Shown here: piece by piece, positions 17,699-25,829 of the stretch
Position numbering within the stretch: position 1 is the first letter of the stretch
How the letters are laid out: each line of letters starts with the position of its first letter
NCBI RefSeq assembly: GCF_023721715.1
Contig: NZ_JAMDLG010000001.1
Coordinates: 1,837,784 to 1,901,783 of the forward strand
Source: Parasegetibacter sp. NRK P23
Lineage (GTDB): Bacteria > Bacteroidota > Bacteroidia > Chitinophagales > Chitinophagaceae
DNA length: 64,000 nt
Direction: 5' to 3'
Position numbers and translations under genes: made by a program
Notes under the pieces: model-generated
What the model saw: only the letters and a program-made list of their open reading frames with translations
Database searches by the model: none
What the model was told of the DNA's origin: nothing

Positions 17699-18172
17699 TC
17701 ACACATGGTGGTACTTTTCGTTGCGTTGAATGGTGCAGGCGCGGTACACCTGTTCCGCCAGTATAAGCCTGACCAGTTGGTGTGGAAAAACCAATTTGGA
17801 AAGGGACCATACATACTGCGCCCTTTGTTTCACCGCTTCGTCAACCCCAAAAGCCCCACCAATCAGGAAAACGAGTTGACGGGTACTTTCGTTGGCGCGT
17901 TGTGCGATAAACTTTGAAAACTCCACCGAGTCCGGGCTTTTTCCACGTTCATCCAGCAATACCAGGTAATCGTCCTTGGTGAGTAGTCCCAATATAGTTG
18001 CGCCTTCCGTTTTTTTCACTGCATCTTCCGGGGTAGAGGCCGTTTGTTTGGCAGGCGGGATAATGCGCCAGCTTACGGGATAATAACGGGAGATGCGCTC
18101 CGTAAAATCACGGACGCCTTCTTTTACGTAGGATTCATCGGTTTTTCCTATCGACCAAAACTGAATCTTCAT
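17699..18172 (-). CDS. rlmH: 23S rRNA (pseudouridine-1915-N3)-methyltransferase
   Basis: RlmH is a small SPOUT methyltransferase that methylates pseudouridine 1915 of 23S rRNA on assembled 70S ribosomes. I start it at the ATG at 18172, giving 157 residues that begin MKIQFWSIGK as the family does; an earlier in-frame start at 18199 adds nine non-conserved residues. The SPOUT knot motifs LDERGKSPDSVEFSKFI, FLIGGAFGVDE and LSKLVFPHQLVRLILAEQVYRA are intact, and the protein ends in the expected NEKYHHV. Confidence 0.95.
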   Translation of the reverse strand: MKIQFWSIGKTDESYVKEGVRDFTERISRYYPVSWRIIPPAKQTASTPEDAVKKTEGATILGLLTKDDYLVLLDERGKSPDSVEFSKFIAQRANESTRQLVFLIGGAFGVDEAVKQRAQYVWSLSKLVFPHQLVRLILAEQVYRACTIQRNEKYHHV

Positions 18173-18225
18173 GCCGCAAATGTCCTGAAACCCCCGCAAT
18201 AAACTGTTAATTGTTTCAAAACATA

Positions 18226-18256
18226 TTTGGCAGTTTCAAAATATCTCTTAATTTTG
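18226..18256 (+). promoter_or_regulatory. Promoter of the yceI-family gene
   Basis: TTTG (18226-18229) and TAATTTTG (18249-18256) are separated by 19 bp, a full match to the Bacteroidota -33/-7 consensus. The predicted start falls within the palindrome that follows at once. Confidence 0.7.
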
Positions 18257-18268
18257 ATGTTGCAACAT
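18257..18268. promoter_or_regulatory. Operator-like palindrome on the yceI start site
   Basis: ATGTTGCAACAT is a perfect 12-bp palindrome directly after the -7 element. A dimeric repressor, perhaps of the MarR type, could bind there. No candidate regulator gene lies next to it. Confidence 0.5.
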
Positions 18269-18304
18269 TGATTATTACATCTACAACTTAAAAAAATTAC
18301 AATT

Positions 18305-18835
18305 ATGGCAACTACATGGAACATCGACGCAGCGCACAGCGAACTTCAGTTCAAAGTGAAACACCTTATGATCAGCACCGTTACCGGTACTTTCAACGAG
18401 TTCTCCGGAACCGTTACCGCTGAAAACGATGATTTTTCCGGCGCCTCCGTAAACTTCGAAGCACAGGTTAAAAGCATCGATACCCGCAGCGAAGACAGGG
18501 ACAACCACCTCCGCAGCGGAGATTTCTTTGATGCGGAGCAATTTCCCGTACTCAGTTTTGTTTCTACCGGCTTTACTAAAAAAGACGATGAGGAGTATGA
18601 ACTTAAAGGCGATCTCACCATCAAAGGCGTAACACATCCCGTGACATTTGAAGTAGAATACGGTGGCACGCAGAAAGACCCCTGGGGCAACGTGAAGGCG
18701 GGTTTCGAACTGAAAGGAAAGATCAACAGGAAGGACTTCGGTCTGACCTGGAACGCCGTTACAGAGGCGGGCGGCATGTTGGTAGGTGAAGAGGTGAAAC
18801 TGGTGGCCAGTATACAAGTTGCGAAAGGAGCTTAG
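18305..18835 (+). CDS. YceI-family polyisoprenoid-binding-like protein
   Basis: The 176-residue protein is a lipocalin-like YceI beta-barrel that in characterised members binds isoprenoid or other lipidic ligands. It begins WNIDAAHSELQFKVKHLMIS and has the conserved SIDTRSEDRDNHLRSGDFFDAEQFP and LTIKGVTHPVTFEVEYGG segments. It lacks the signal peptide found in proteobacterial YceI, so it is probably cytoplasmic. It is a single-gene unit with a strong promoter, an operator-like palindrome and a terminator, which suggests tight inducible control, possibly by stress. The ligand is unknown. Confidence 0.88.
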   Translation: MATTWNIDAAHSELQFKVKHLMISTVTGTFNEFSGTVTAENDDFSGASVNFEAQVKSIDTRSEDRDNHLRSGDFFDAEQFPVLSFVSTGFTKKDDEEYELKGDLTIKGVTHPVTFEVEYGGTQKDPWGNVKAGFELKGKINRKDFGLTWNAVTEAGGMLVGEEVKLVASIQVAKGA

Positions 18836-18859
18836 GTTTTAAACGTTTGATTTTGAAGG

Positions 18860-18887
18860 AACCGGAAAAAATTTTTCCGGTTTTTTT
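18860..18887 (+). terminator. Rho-independent terminator after the yceI-family gene
   Basis: AACCGGAAAAA (18860-18870) is complementary to TTTTTCCGGTT (18872-18882), and a T-run follows. It separates the yceI-family gene from the tRNA promoter. Confidence 0.8.
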
Positions 18888-18909
18888 CTTGTTTAAACGC
18901 CTGAAAAAT

Positions 18910-18939
18910 TTTGTTATTATAAATTAAATCCTATTTTTG
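18910..18939 (+). promoter_or_regulatory. Promoter of tRNA-Arg
   Basis: TTTG (18910-18913), an 18-bp spacer and TATTTTTG (18932-18939) form a full-consensus Bacteroidota promoter. The predicted start is about 13 nt before the tRNA. Confidence 0.7.
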
Positions 18940-18958
18940 CAATCCCAATTACGGGAAT

Positions 18959-19035
18959 GGCTCCGTAGCTCAATTGAATAGAGCATCTGACTACGGATCA
19001 GAAGGTTTCAGGTTTGAATCCTGACGGAGTCACCA
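18959..19035 (+). tRNA. tRNA-Arg (anticodon ACG)
   Basis: A complete 77-nt cloverleaf can be folded. The acceptor stem is GGCTCCG/CGGAGTC, the D-stem GCTC/GAGC, the anticodon stem TCTGA/TCAGA with loop CTACGGA (anticodon ACG), and the T-stem TCAGG/CCTGA. The 3' CCA is encoded. The ACG anticodon, with A34 normally edited to inosine, reads CGU, CGC and CGA. Confidence 0.95.
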
Positions 19036-19040
19036 AAGAG

Positions 19041-19072
19041 AAAAAGGTTACAAGTTATTGTAGCCTTTTTTT
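19041..19072 (+). terminator. Terminator after tRNA-Arg
   Basis: AAAAAGGTTACAA pairs with TTGTAGCCTTTTT, with one G-T pair and a GTTA loop, and the stem runs into a T-tract ending near 19072. Confidence 0.8.
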
Positions 19073-19212
19073 GTGTAGATAATGCTCACCTGATGGATGG
19101 CCATTTTTATAGCCTTTCCACCCGATTGGTTGCCCGATTCCGCGGACCAATGCAACTGACTTGTTATAGAGTACAAAAACGTATACCATTTTCTGCGTTT
19201 TCAAAAGAAATT

Positions 19213-19707
19213 CTATTGTTTGATTAACAATACTCGCTGCAGCGAAACAACTGTGTAATTTTGAAGTTCACTGGTTTCATTTTGCGGTGATCTGCTTGCG
19301 GCTGTTACTTCAAATAGGAGTTCCCCTGGATTTACAAGTTCGTAGCTTGAAGTAAGAAGGATATTCCCTGTTTCAAACTGACTGTACATTTTATTACCAT
19401 ACACATATTCCTGGAGTTGGATATTCTGTCCTTCGTCAGTTATAAATTCATATTGATTGTTACTTTGGCGTAAAGTATAGTCTTTCACCATAGGTGATTT
19501 TTCGGAGACATATTTTGTTTTCCAGCCCCAAGTAGTGTCATTTTGTTTATGTACTTCAAAAACCACCATCACACTGTCTTTTTTTATGCCCTTACTATAG
19601 ATGTGCATCATCCCATTCCACACTCCAATGCAGCGGTCGGGAAAGAGTTGTTGGGCTTTTGCCGGATAAACGCCAATCAGAAGCAGTAAAACGATAAGCG
19701 ATCTCAT
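19213..19707 (-). CDS. Hypothetical secreted protein
   Basis: I do not recognise this 164-residue protein. A signal peptide (1-18, MRSLIVLLLLIGVYPAKAQ) is followed by a short beta-rich domain beginning FPDRCIGVWNGMMHIY. This resembles small periplasmic lipocalin-like or calycin-type proteins in alternating pattern only. It has two Cys in the full sequence at most, no lipobox and no membrane segment beyond the signal. The surroundings (19036-21356) are visibly AT-richer than the flanking loci and hold only unrecognised or weakly recognised genes. Confidence 0.65.
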   Translation of the reverse strand: MRSLIVLLLLIGVYPAKAQQLFPDRCIGVWNGMMHIYSKGIKKDSVMVVFEVHKQNDTTWGWKTKYVSEKSPMVKDYTLRQSNNQYEFITDEGQNIQLQEYVYGNKMYSQFETGNILLTSSYELVNPGELLFEVTAASRSPQNETSELQNYTVVSLQRVLLIKQ

Positions 19708-19961
19708 AGCTAAAATCTTTCATGCAATTTACTACTTCGACACCATGATTCTACTGCGTCATAGCCGGGCCGGGACACGTGGCGGTTTTGCCGGGATTTT
19801 TCAGGATGCTTTTTACAGAATAAATTAGCCTCTAATTGGTATGAAGTACTGCGTATTGAAGTTCATACCCAATATATTTTCTGTTGATCCTTTTTTTGTC
19901 TGCGGTGGCAAAAAAATTCTCTGTTACCTGGTGGAGCCAGTTCAGGCGTGTAACCGCCAGG

Positions 19962-20210
19962 TTAGTTGATGTTTCTGGATTTGATTTCTTTTTTTACCTC
20001 CTTGTATTGCTTCAGGTTCAATAAGAAAAGCGGGAAAAAAATGATAGGCATTACGGTAAAAAAACTAAACCCGTTTTTCACAGAGCCATAGATTGAAACG
20101 CCGGTCATTACGCCAATAAGCATTGAGAATACGATGTAAATTCCTTTTCGCTTCTTTTCTTCCGCGGTTAACTCCTCCGCCGTTAATTCAGACGGTTTTT
20201 TAGTTTGCAT
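19962..20210 (-). CDS. Small two-helix membrane protein, function unknown
   Basis: This is an 82-residue protein with a charged N-terminus (SELTAEELTAEEKKRKG) and two predicted transmembrane helices, at about 24-43 and 48-65, joined by a short loop. A basic C-terminal tail, KQYKEVKKEIKSRNIN, follows. No family is recognised. It is on the same strand as its neighbours but separated by more than 100 bp on each side, so it is probably transcribed alone. Confidence 0.6.
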   Translation of the reverse strand: MQTKKPSELTAEELTAEEKKRKGIYIVFSMLIGVMTGVSIYGSVKNGFSFFTVMPIIFFPLFLLNLKQYKEVKKEIKSRNIN

Positions 20211-20310
20211 GCGTTGCTGTTATTTTGAGTGCCGTGAGGCTATGCTAAAGGTTGTAAAAGTATTTTTTTCCCTTTAAACAGATTCAGAAATAATTATACC
20301 AATTGAGGTA

Positions 20311-20958
20311 TCAATCTAAATAGGAAACCTTGAAATAGTCTATTGCAAGGCTAACATTTCTTCCGGCCCCAAATCCTGCCAGGTTGCCAAAGAATGGTGT
20401 AAACGGCATCGTATAGCAAACCGTTCCGTTGATATGGAAAGTATAGATATTCCCGGTTTTTCTGATCATGTACACATTAAAATCGTTTGGATCAAGATTA
20501 GATCGCCGGAAAGAGCCGTCCTTCACTATACAGCTTGGCTGGTTTTTGCCGCTGCACACCTCTACTGAAGCGAATCCATCTTTGGCGAAGGTAAAGTAGT
20601 AGCCGGTATTCGCTTCCCGGCCCCAGAAAAGCATATTGTAGTAGTGCTTATGTTCGGAGCCGCCACTTAGTATTTTTATCCTTGTTTCTATCTGGAAGTT
20701 TTTGCGGGTATCAATTTTTATCTCCTGCGCTTCTCCATAGGCATGTCCCGAAGCGGTAAGGTAATAGCAGCCGGCACGCATTGAAGTCGTTGCATTTTTG
20801 TTGTTGCCAATGGTCCAGTTGTTTTTGTTGTCTTCAAAATCGTCGTAAAAGATGATGGTTCCACCTGGGTCCGTTTGTTGCATTTCCGTATAGGCAAAGG
20901 AAGGGCTGAAGGAAAATACTGTAATTATGCACACAATGAATCGGAAGACGATTTTCAT
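20311..20958 (-). CDS. Secreted protein with concanavalin/LamG-like fold (putative)
   Basis: The 215-residue protein has a signal peptide (about 1-22) and a single domain with a laminin-G or family-1080-type pattern. The N-terminal FYDDFEDNKNNWTIGN segment, the alternating beta strands FQIETRIKILSGG and YYFTFAKDGFASVEVC, and the closing SLAIDYFKVSYLD are usual in concanavalin-like jelly rolls. Such domains often bind sugars or act as glycosidase accessory modules, but no catalytic signature is visible. The role is unknown. Confidence 0.6.
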   Translation of the reverse strand: MKIVFRFIVCIITVFSFSPSFAYTEMQQTDPGGTIIFYDDFEDNKNNWTIGNNKNATTSMRAGCYYLTASGHAYGEAQEIKIDTRKNFQIETRIKILSGGSEHKHYYNMLFWGREANTGYYFTFAKDGFASVEVCSGKNQPSCIVKDGSFRRSNLDPNDFNVYMIRKTGNIYTFHINGTVCYTMPFTPFFGNLAGFGAGRNVSLAIDYFKVSYLD

Positions 20959-21356
20959 ATACTGGCTTAAAATTGACCGAGTGCAGGTTTGGTTTTAAGA
21001 TGGTATCCCGCACGCTAATATAGCAACTAAAAATGCAGGCTACCCCATACTCCTAAAGAATTGTAAAAATGACCTTTATCTTTTAAGATGAACAGATTTG
21101 ATCTTTTATTTATCTATATTCGTTCACATACGCTAGTTACTATTTAAGCCTTTGAATATGAAAGTTCAGCCATCGCATGAATGCTTAGCATTGCTTACAC
21201 AGTTGCACAAGCCAACACTCCGGCCCGAAGTATACAAGCCCGCTTCGCTGTTGCTCTTACCATGATTCCTTCTTTTTCGTTTCTCCTCCTTAATTACAGT
21301 ACGAAACCGGGCCTGTCGTAAACAACAAAATTAGCGGCAACCCTAAAATATATACC
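20959..21356. other. Divergent AT-rich intergenic region
   Basis: These 398 bp separate the divergent genes at 20958 and 21357. I see no full-consensus promoter, no RNA gene and no strong hairpin. A 35-codon open frame at 21158-21265 lacks any supporting feature. Confidence 0.5.
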
Positions 21357-23030
21357 ATGAAACTACTCAAACTGGTGCGGCGCTCCACCCAACTAGGTAT
21401 GCTCTTTATGGCCTTGTTGGCTGGCTTGTATGCGCACGCGCAAAATAGGAGCGCACCGATGCAGGGGCTGAAGGGGAACTGGTTCCTGTCATCCAACACC
21501 AACCAATGGGTGCTTGGCTTCTATGAAAAGCTGGGCTACTTCAACGGCGGCTTCGGGGAATACTCCATCATAGAGGAAAAGAAAAATGCTTTTACAATAA
21601 AACTCCGGACTGATAAGAAGGAAACCACGCTCCTGATTCATGTACAGGACGACTCCACCATTGCTGTAAACGCTGAGGGCCGGACCTGGACGCTTACCAA
21701 CCAGCGCAAACGGCAATCGTCCGCGGCTACCGCGTTCTGGGATAAACGATGGAAGCGCACAGATGATACCGTTCGGCTAAAAGGGTATATCAGTGAACCT
21801 GCCAGGAATGGTTTGCGCGAACTGCATATTGTGTTTACCGACCCGGTTTTAGGTAAAATGATTACGGAAACAGCCAGGATCAGTGCGGAAGGTTTGTTTA
21901 ACATCAATATTCCCATCGTACTTCCGGATACCGAGGCGTTCATCCGTTTTAATTCCAGGTTTGAACGTTTTCTGGCCTGTCCCGGGGATACAATCACTGT
22001 TTGTCTTTTGCCGGAAGGGGAGCCGGCAGAAAGTTCCCTGAACGAGATAGCTTTTGGCGGCACTTCGGGCGCCCTCAACAATGAGTTGAATACCCTGTAC
22101 AAATACCTTACCGGCCTTGAAGACCAAACGCTTCAAAATCACATGCTCAAAAATACAACACAGGAGGCGTACCGGGAATATGTGCTGGGGATGAAATACA
22201 CCGCCGATTCTGCGATAACGGCCTATAAGAAAAAATACGCGCTTAGTGCCGCCGTCCGGGATGTCATGGAAAAGAAGACGCATTATCAAATGCGCAATGG
22301 GTTACTGAGGTACAGGATGTATCATAACCCACAGCATCCTGAGCCGCTCCATCCGGAGACGTTGAAGCTCCTCCCATTATGGATGGCCAATGATTCAGCC
22401 GGGTATGCAGGCGGGTATCACCACAAGGGTTTTATCAATGAGATGAATAATTTATTTCCGGATGAAATCATAGGCGACAGCCACAGGATAGATAGCGCAA
22501 ACGCTGCAAACTTTTCATTGGCCGATTTTATGAGTCTTATAAAACGGCACCATCATTCCCTGACTGAACAGGATTTGCTTATGCTTGATTCTATTGCCGC
22601 CCTGGCACCATTTTCAAAATTAAAAAATAACGGGTTTATTATAGATGTGCCGGTAGCGGATAGCACGGCACTTGCCAGGTGGCAGCATATGTTCGGGTTC
22701 CTGCAACAGTTAGACGGAGTCAGCGATTATTATGACTTTTATTTTTATGGTCTTGCGTTCGACTATAAGTTAAAGCGCATCGCGGCTGAATATCCAAAGG
22801 GATATTTCAGAGATTATTTTTTGGGGCAATACCTGAATACGCAGGTTTTCTCTACCCATCTTACTTTTCTAGACGATAAATTACTCGCATACCTCAAAAC
22901 ACTGATGTACGACCCCCTTAACTTCAAAAGTATTGAATCAGCAAGTAAGCTGCATGAAAAGAATTTGAAACTATGGGTACAAAACGGTGGAGATGAAGAG
23001 GAGTACGAAGAAGAAGGGGAGGAATGGTAG
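21357..23030 (+). CDS. Secreted protein resembling the N-terminal part of TlpA-family disulfide reductases, thioredoxin domain absent
   Basis: The 557-residue protein has a signal peptide (about 1-28, ending AHAQ). An N-terminal module has WFLSSNTNQWVLGFYEKLGYFNGGFGEYS, of the kind seen before TlpA/AhpC-type thioredoxin domains in Bacteroidota, and a beta-rich middle part (VRLKGYISEPARNGL, FLACPGDTITVCLLPEGE) resembles the DUF4369-like region. A helical segment follows. Where a CxxC thioredoxin fold would be expected, the protein instead ends in an acidic tail (GGDEEEYEEEGEEW). I found no frameshifted continuation downstream, so it appears complete. The function is unknown. Confidence 0.6.
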   Translation: MKLLKLVRRSTQLGMLFMALLAGLYAHAQNRSAPMQGLKGNWFLSSNTNQWVLGFYEKLGYFNGGFGEYSIIEEKKNAFTIKLRTDKKETTLLIHVQDDSTIAVNAEGRTWTLTNQRKRQSSAATAFWDKRWKRTDDTVRLKGYISEPARNGLRELHIVFTDPVLGKMITETARISAEGLFNINIPIVLPDTEAFIRFNSRFERFLACPGDTITVCLLPEGEPAESSLNEIAFGGTSGALNNELNTLYKYLTGLEDQTLQNHMLKNTTQEAYREYVLGMKYTADSAITAYKKKYALSAAVRDVMEKKTHYQMRNGLLRYRMYHNPQHPEPLHPETLKLLPLWMANDSAGYAGGYHHKGFINEMNNLFPDEIIGDSHRIDSANAANFSLADFMSLIKRHHHSLTEQDLLMLDSIAALAPFSKLKNNGFIIDVPVADSTALARWQHMFGFLQQLDGVSDYYDFYFYGLAFDYKLKRIAAEYPKGYFRDYFLGQYLNTQVFSTHLTFLDDKLLAYLKTLMYDPLNFKSIESASKLHEKNLKLWVQNGGDEEEYEEEGEEW

Positions 23031-23342
23031 TACCGTTCACCTATTCAAAATCCGCCTTCACTGCCTCATTTAAACAATCACGTGGAATATTGATCTGTAT
23101 TTCCGGTATCTGAACATATTTCCCCACACTGAAAATATAATTTTTATTTTATTAGTGTAAAAATTACATTTGTTATTCAATCGCTGTGATTGAAATAAAA
23201 TTGTATTGCTGGTTTTGCCATATTTGTCTTGCCTGTAACGGTGTTACTGTTTACTGAGCGTCCCTTTCATAACGAGTGCTTGCACCTTCGCCGCAGACAT
23301 TTGCGTAACAGCCACAACTAATTGAATAAACCATTTACCGCA
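23031..23342 (+). promoter_or_regulatory. Intergenic region with putative promoter before the GH31 gene
   Basis: The 312-bp gap has a TACATTTG -7 match at 23165-23172, without a clear -33. A 7-bp inverted repeat, TTCAATC-GCTGT-GATTGAA (23176-23194), lies where transcription would start. It may be an operator or a leader hairpin. Confidence 0.35.
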
Positions 23343-25790
23343 ATGAAGCGTATCCACATGCTCCTGATCGTAGCTTCCACAGTTACGGCCAACTGCTTTG
23401 GTCAGTCCTTTCAAAAAACAACGACCGGTATCAAAACCGTCGTGCAGGATCTGAACATTGAAATCGAATGCTATGGTCCGGGTTTGGCCCGCATCAAAAA
23501 ATGGCCGGTGGGAACCGGTTTCTCGAAACAAAGTCTGGCAGTGGTGAAGAAGCCGCTCGAAAACCAGTTTACTGTTGCGGAAAAGAAAAATGAGATCGCT
23601 GTAAAAACCGCTGGTTTGGTAATTGTGTTGAATACCGCTGATGGCGCCATTCGCTTTACCACCCCTCAAAACACCGTGCTGATGGCTGAAAAGGCCGCAG
23701 GTGCTGCCTTCAAGCCATTCAAGGACATCGGCACCCAAACTTATTCCGTAAAACAAACCTTTTCGCTGGAGCCCGACGAAGCCATCTATGGCCTTGGTAT
23801 TCTCCAGAATGGTAAAATGTCGCAACGCAACCAGGAAGTGATGATGATACAGAACAACACCTGGGATTTCGTCACTTTTTTCCAGTCGGTGAAAGGTTAT
23901 GGGATTTACTGGGACAACTACTCACCTACGAAATTCACCGACAATAATGCAGGAACCTCCTTCGATTCCGAAGTAGGAGACGGGATCGACTATTACTTTA
24001 TCTACGGGAAAAACGCCGATGGCGTAGTGGCCGGTATGCGGGACCTTACGGGCCAGGTACCGATGTTCCCGCTCTGGACCTATGGTTTCTGGCAAAGCAA
24101 AGAAAGGTACAAAACCCAGCAGGAAACCGTTGGCGTGGTAAAGAAATACCGTGAACTGAAGGTGCCGCTGGACGGCATCATCCAGGACTGGCAATACTGG
24201 GGCAATAACTACCAATGGAACGCGATGGATTTTATCAGTCCCGATTTCCCCGACGCGAAAAAAATGGTGCACGATATCCATGGCCTGAACGCGCACCTTT
24301 CGGTGTCGATCTGGGCATCTTTCGGACCCATGACCAAACCCTACCGTGAACTGGACAAAAAAGGCATGTTGTTCAATTTCAAAACATGGCCCGAATCAGG
24401 TCGTGAAATCTGGCCACCTGATCTTACTTATCCATCTGGTGTACGCGTATACGATGCGTATCATCCGGAAGCGCGCGATATTTACTGGAAATACCTGAAC
24501 CAGGGCGTATTCAGTCTGGGCGTGGATGCCTGGTGGATGGACTCCAGCGAACCAGATCACCTGAGCCAGAAACCTGAAGATATGGATACAAAAACATATT
24601 TAGGATCTTTCAGAAAAGTGCGCAACGCATTCCCGCTGGTAACGGTGGGCGGGGTATATACCAATCAACGGAAAGTAACGGATGATAAACGTGTATTCAT
24701 TCTCACCAGATCCGGTTTCGCCGGACAACAACGGTATGGATCCAGCGTGTGGTCCGGAGATGTGAATTCCTCCTGGGAATCGCTCCGGAACCAGGTTCCG
24801 GCAGGATTGAATTTTACGCTTACCGGAAACCCGAATTTTAACTCCGATATCGGTGGTTTTTTCGCGGGCGCTTACAATACAAGATTTAACGGCGGTTCCG
24901 GCGCGCAGAACAAACAGTTTCAGGAACTCTATGTGCGTTGGTTGCAATATGCAGCATTCACCCCAATGATGCGTTCGCACGGCACCGATGTGCCCAGGGA
25001 AATTTACCAGTTTGGCCAGCAGGGAGAACCGGTATATGATGCCATCGCCTCCTTTATCCGCCTTCGGTACAGCCTGTTGCCTTACATCTATTCTACTTCA
25101 TGGGCTGTTACTAAAAATCAGTCCAGTTTTATGCGCGCGTTGGTGATGGATTTCGCGGCGGATAAAAAAGTATGGGATATGAAACACGAATACATGTTCG
25201 GGCAATCTATCCTGGTAGCGCCGGTGGTGGACCCACAGTACACGCCGGAAAAAATAGTGAGAACGAACGAAAACAGCGGCTGGAACCAAAATACGGATAA
25301 CAATAAGGAAGAGGGAAAAACAACAGATTTTACGCAGCCTAAATCCGTTAAAGTGTACCTGCCGCAAGGTGCGCAGTGGTACGATTTCTGGACGAATCAG
25401 CGACATGCCGGTGGACAGGAAATTGAAAAAACAACCACTATCGCTACCATACCATTATATGTGAAGGCAGGCGGAATCATTCCTGTGGGGCCGGATGTGC
25501 AGTACGCGGAAGAAAAGAAATGGGATGCGCTTACCATCAAAGTTTTTCCGGGTGCCAACGGTGCCTTCACCTTATACGAGGATGAATTCGATAACTATAA
25601 TTACGAGAAGGGCGTATATACTGAAATTCCTTTTCAATGGAACGATAAGTCACAAACACTAACTATTGATGCCAGGAAAGGGAAGTACGATGGAATGATA
25701 GAAGCCAGGACGTTCAATATTGTACTGCCTGATGGCAAACAGAAATCTGTAACCTATACGGGTAAAAAGATCGTGGTTTCGATGAAATGA
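23343..25790 (+). CDS. GH31 alpha-glycosidase (alpha-xylosidase or alpha-glucosidase)
   Basis: This 815-residue secreted glycosidase hydrolyses terminal alpha-linked glucose or xylose. I start it at the ATG at 23343, which opens a signal peptide (MKRIHMLLIVASTVTANCFGQ); an in-frame TTG at 23322 is less likely. The GH31 barrel has the nucleophile Asp400 in DAWWMDSSEPD and acid/base Asp473 in SGDVNSSW. GLNFTLTGNPNFNSDIGGFF is also present, followed by a beta-sandwich C-terminus. The WWMDSSEPD form and the two GH43 neighbours lean towards alpha-xylosidase, but this is not proved. The next gene starts 39 bp downstream, probably in the same operon. Confidence 0.9.
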   Translation: MKRIHMLLIVASTVTANCFGQSFQKTTTGIKTVVQDLNIEIECYGPGLARIKKWPVGTGFSKQSLAVVKKPLENQFTVAEKKNEIAVKTAGLVIVLNTADGAIRFTTPQNTVLMAEKAAGAAFKPFKDIGTQTYSVKQTFSLEPDEAIYGLGILQNGKMSQRNQEVMMIQNNTWDFVTFFQSVKGYGIYWDNYSPTKFTDNNAGTSFDSEVGDGIDYYFIYGKNADGVVAGMRDLTGQVPMFPLWTYGFWQSKERYKTQQETVGVVKKYRELKVPLDGIIQDWQYWGNNYQWNAMDFISPDFPDAKKMVHDIHGLNAHLSVSIWASFGPMTKPYRELDKKGMLFNFKTWPESGREIWPPDLTYPSGVRVYDAYHPEARDIYWKYLNQGVFSLGVDAWWMDSSEPDHLSQKPEDMDTKTYLGSFRKVRNAFPLVTVGGVYTNQRKVTDDKRVFILTRSGFAGQQRYGSSVWSGDVNSSWESLRNQVPAGLNFTLTGNPNFNSDIGGFFAGAYNTRFNGGSGAQNKQFQELYVRWLQYAAFTPMMRSHGTDVPREIYQFGQQGEPVYDAIASFIRLRYSLLPYIYSTSWAVTKNQSSFMRALVMDFAADKKVWDMKHEYMFGQSILVAPVVDPQYTPEKIVRTNENSGWNQNTDNNKEEGKTTDFTQPKSVKVYLPQGAQWYDFWTNQRHAGGQEIEKTTTIATIPLYVKAGGIIPVGPDVQYAEEKKWDALTIKVFPGANGAFTLYEDEFDNYNYEKGVYTEIPFQWNDKSQTLTIDARKGKYDGMIEARTFNIVLPDGKQKSVTYTGKKIVVSMK

Positions 25791-25829
25791 TTTGCTCAAA
25801 AAAATAGCGTAACCCTCAAAAGAAATTAT

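Noticed and set aside
18841-18848. AAACGTTT core, like a LacI operator, after the yceI-family gene
   Set aside because: It follows a stop codon and precedes a terminator, so it is not in a promoter position.
21158-21265. 35-codon open frame in the divergent gap before 21357
   Set aside because: No full promoter, no conserved pattern and no signal peptide; most likely random.
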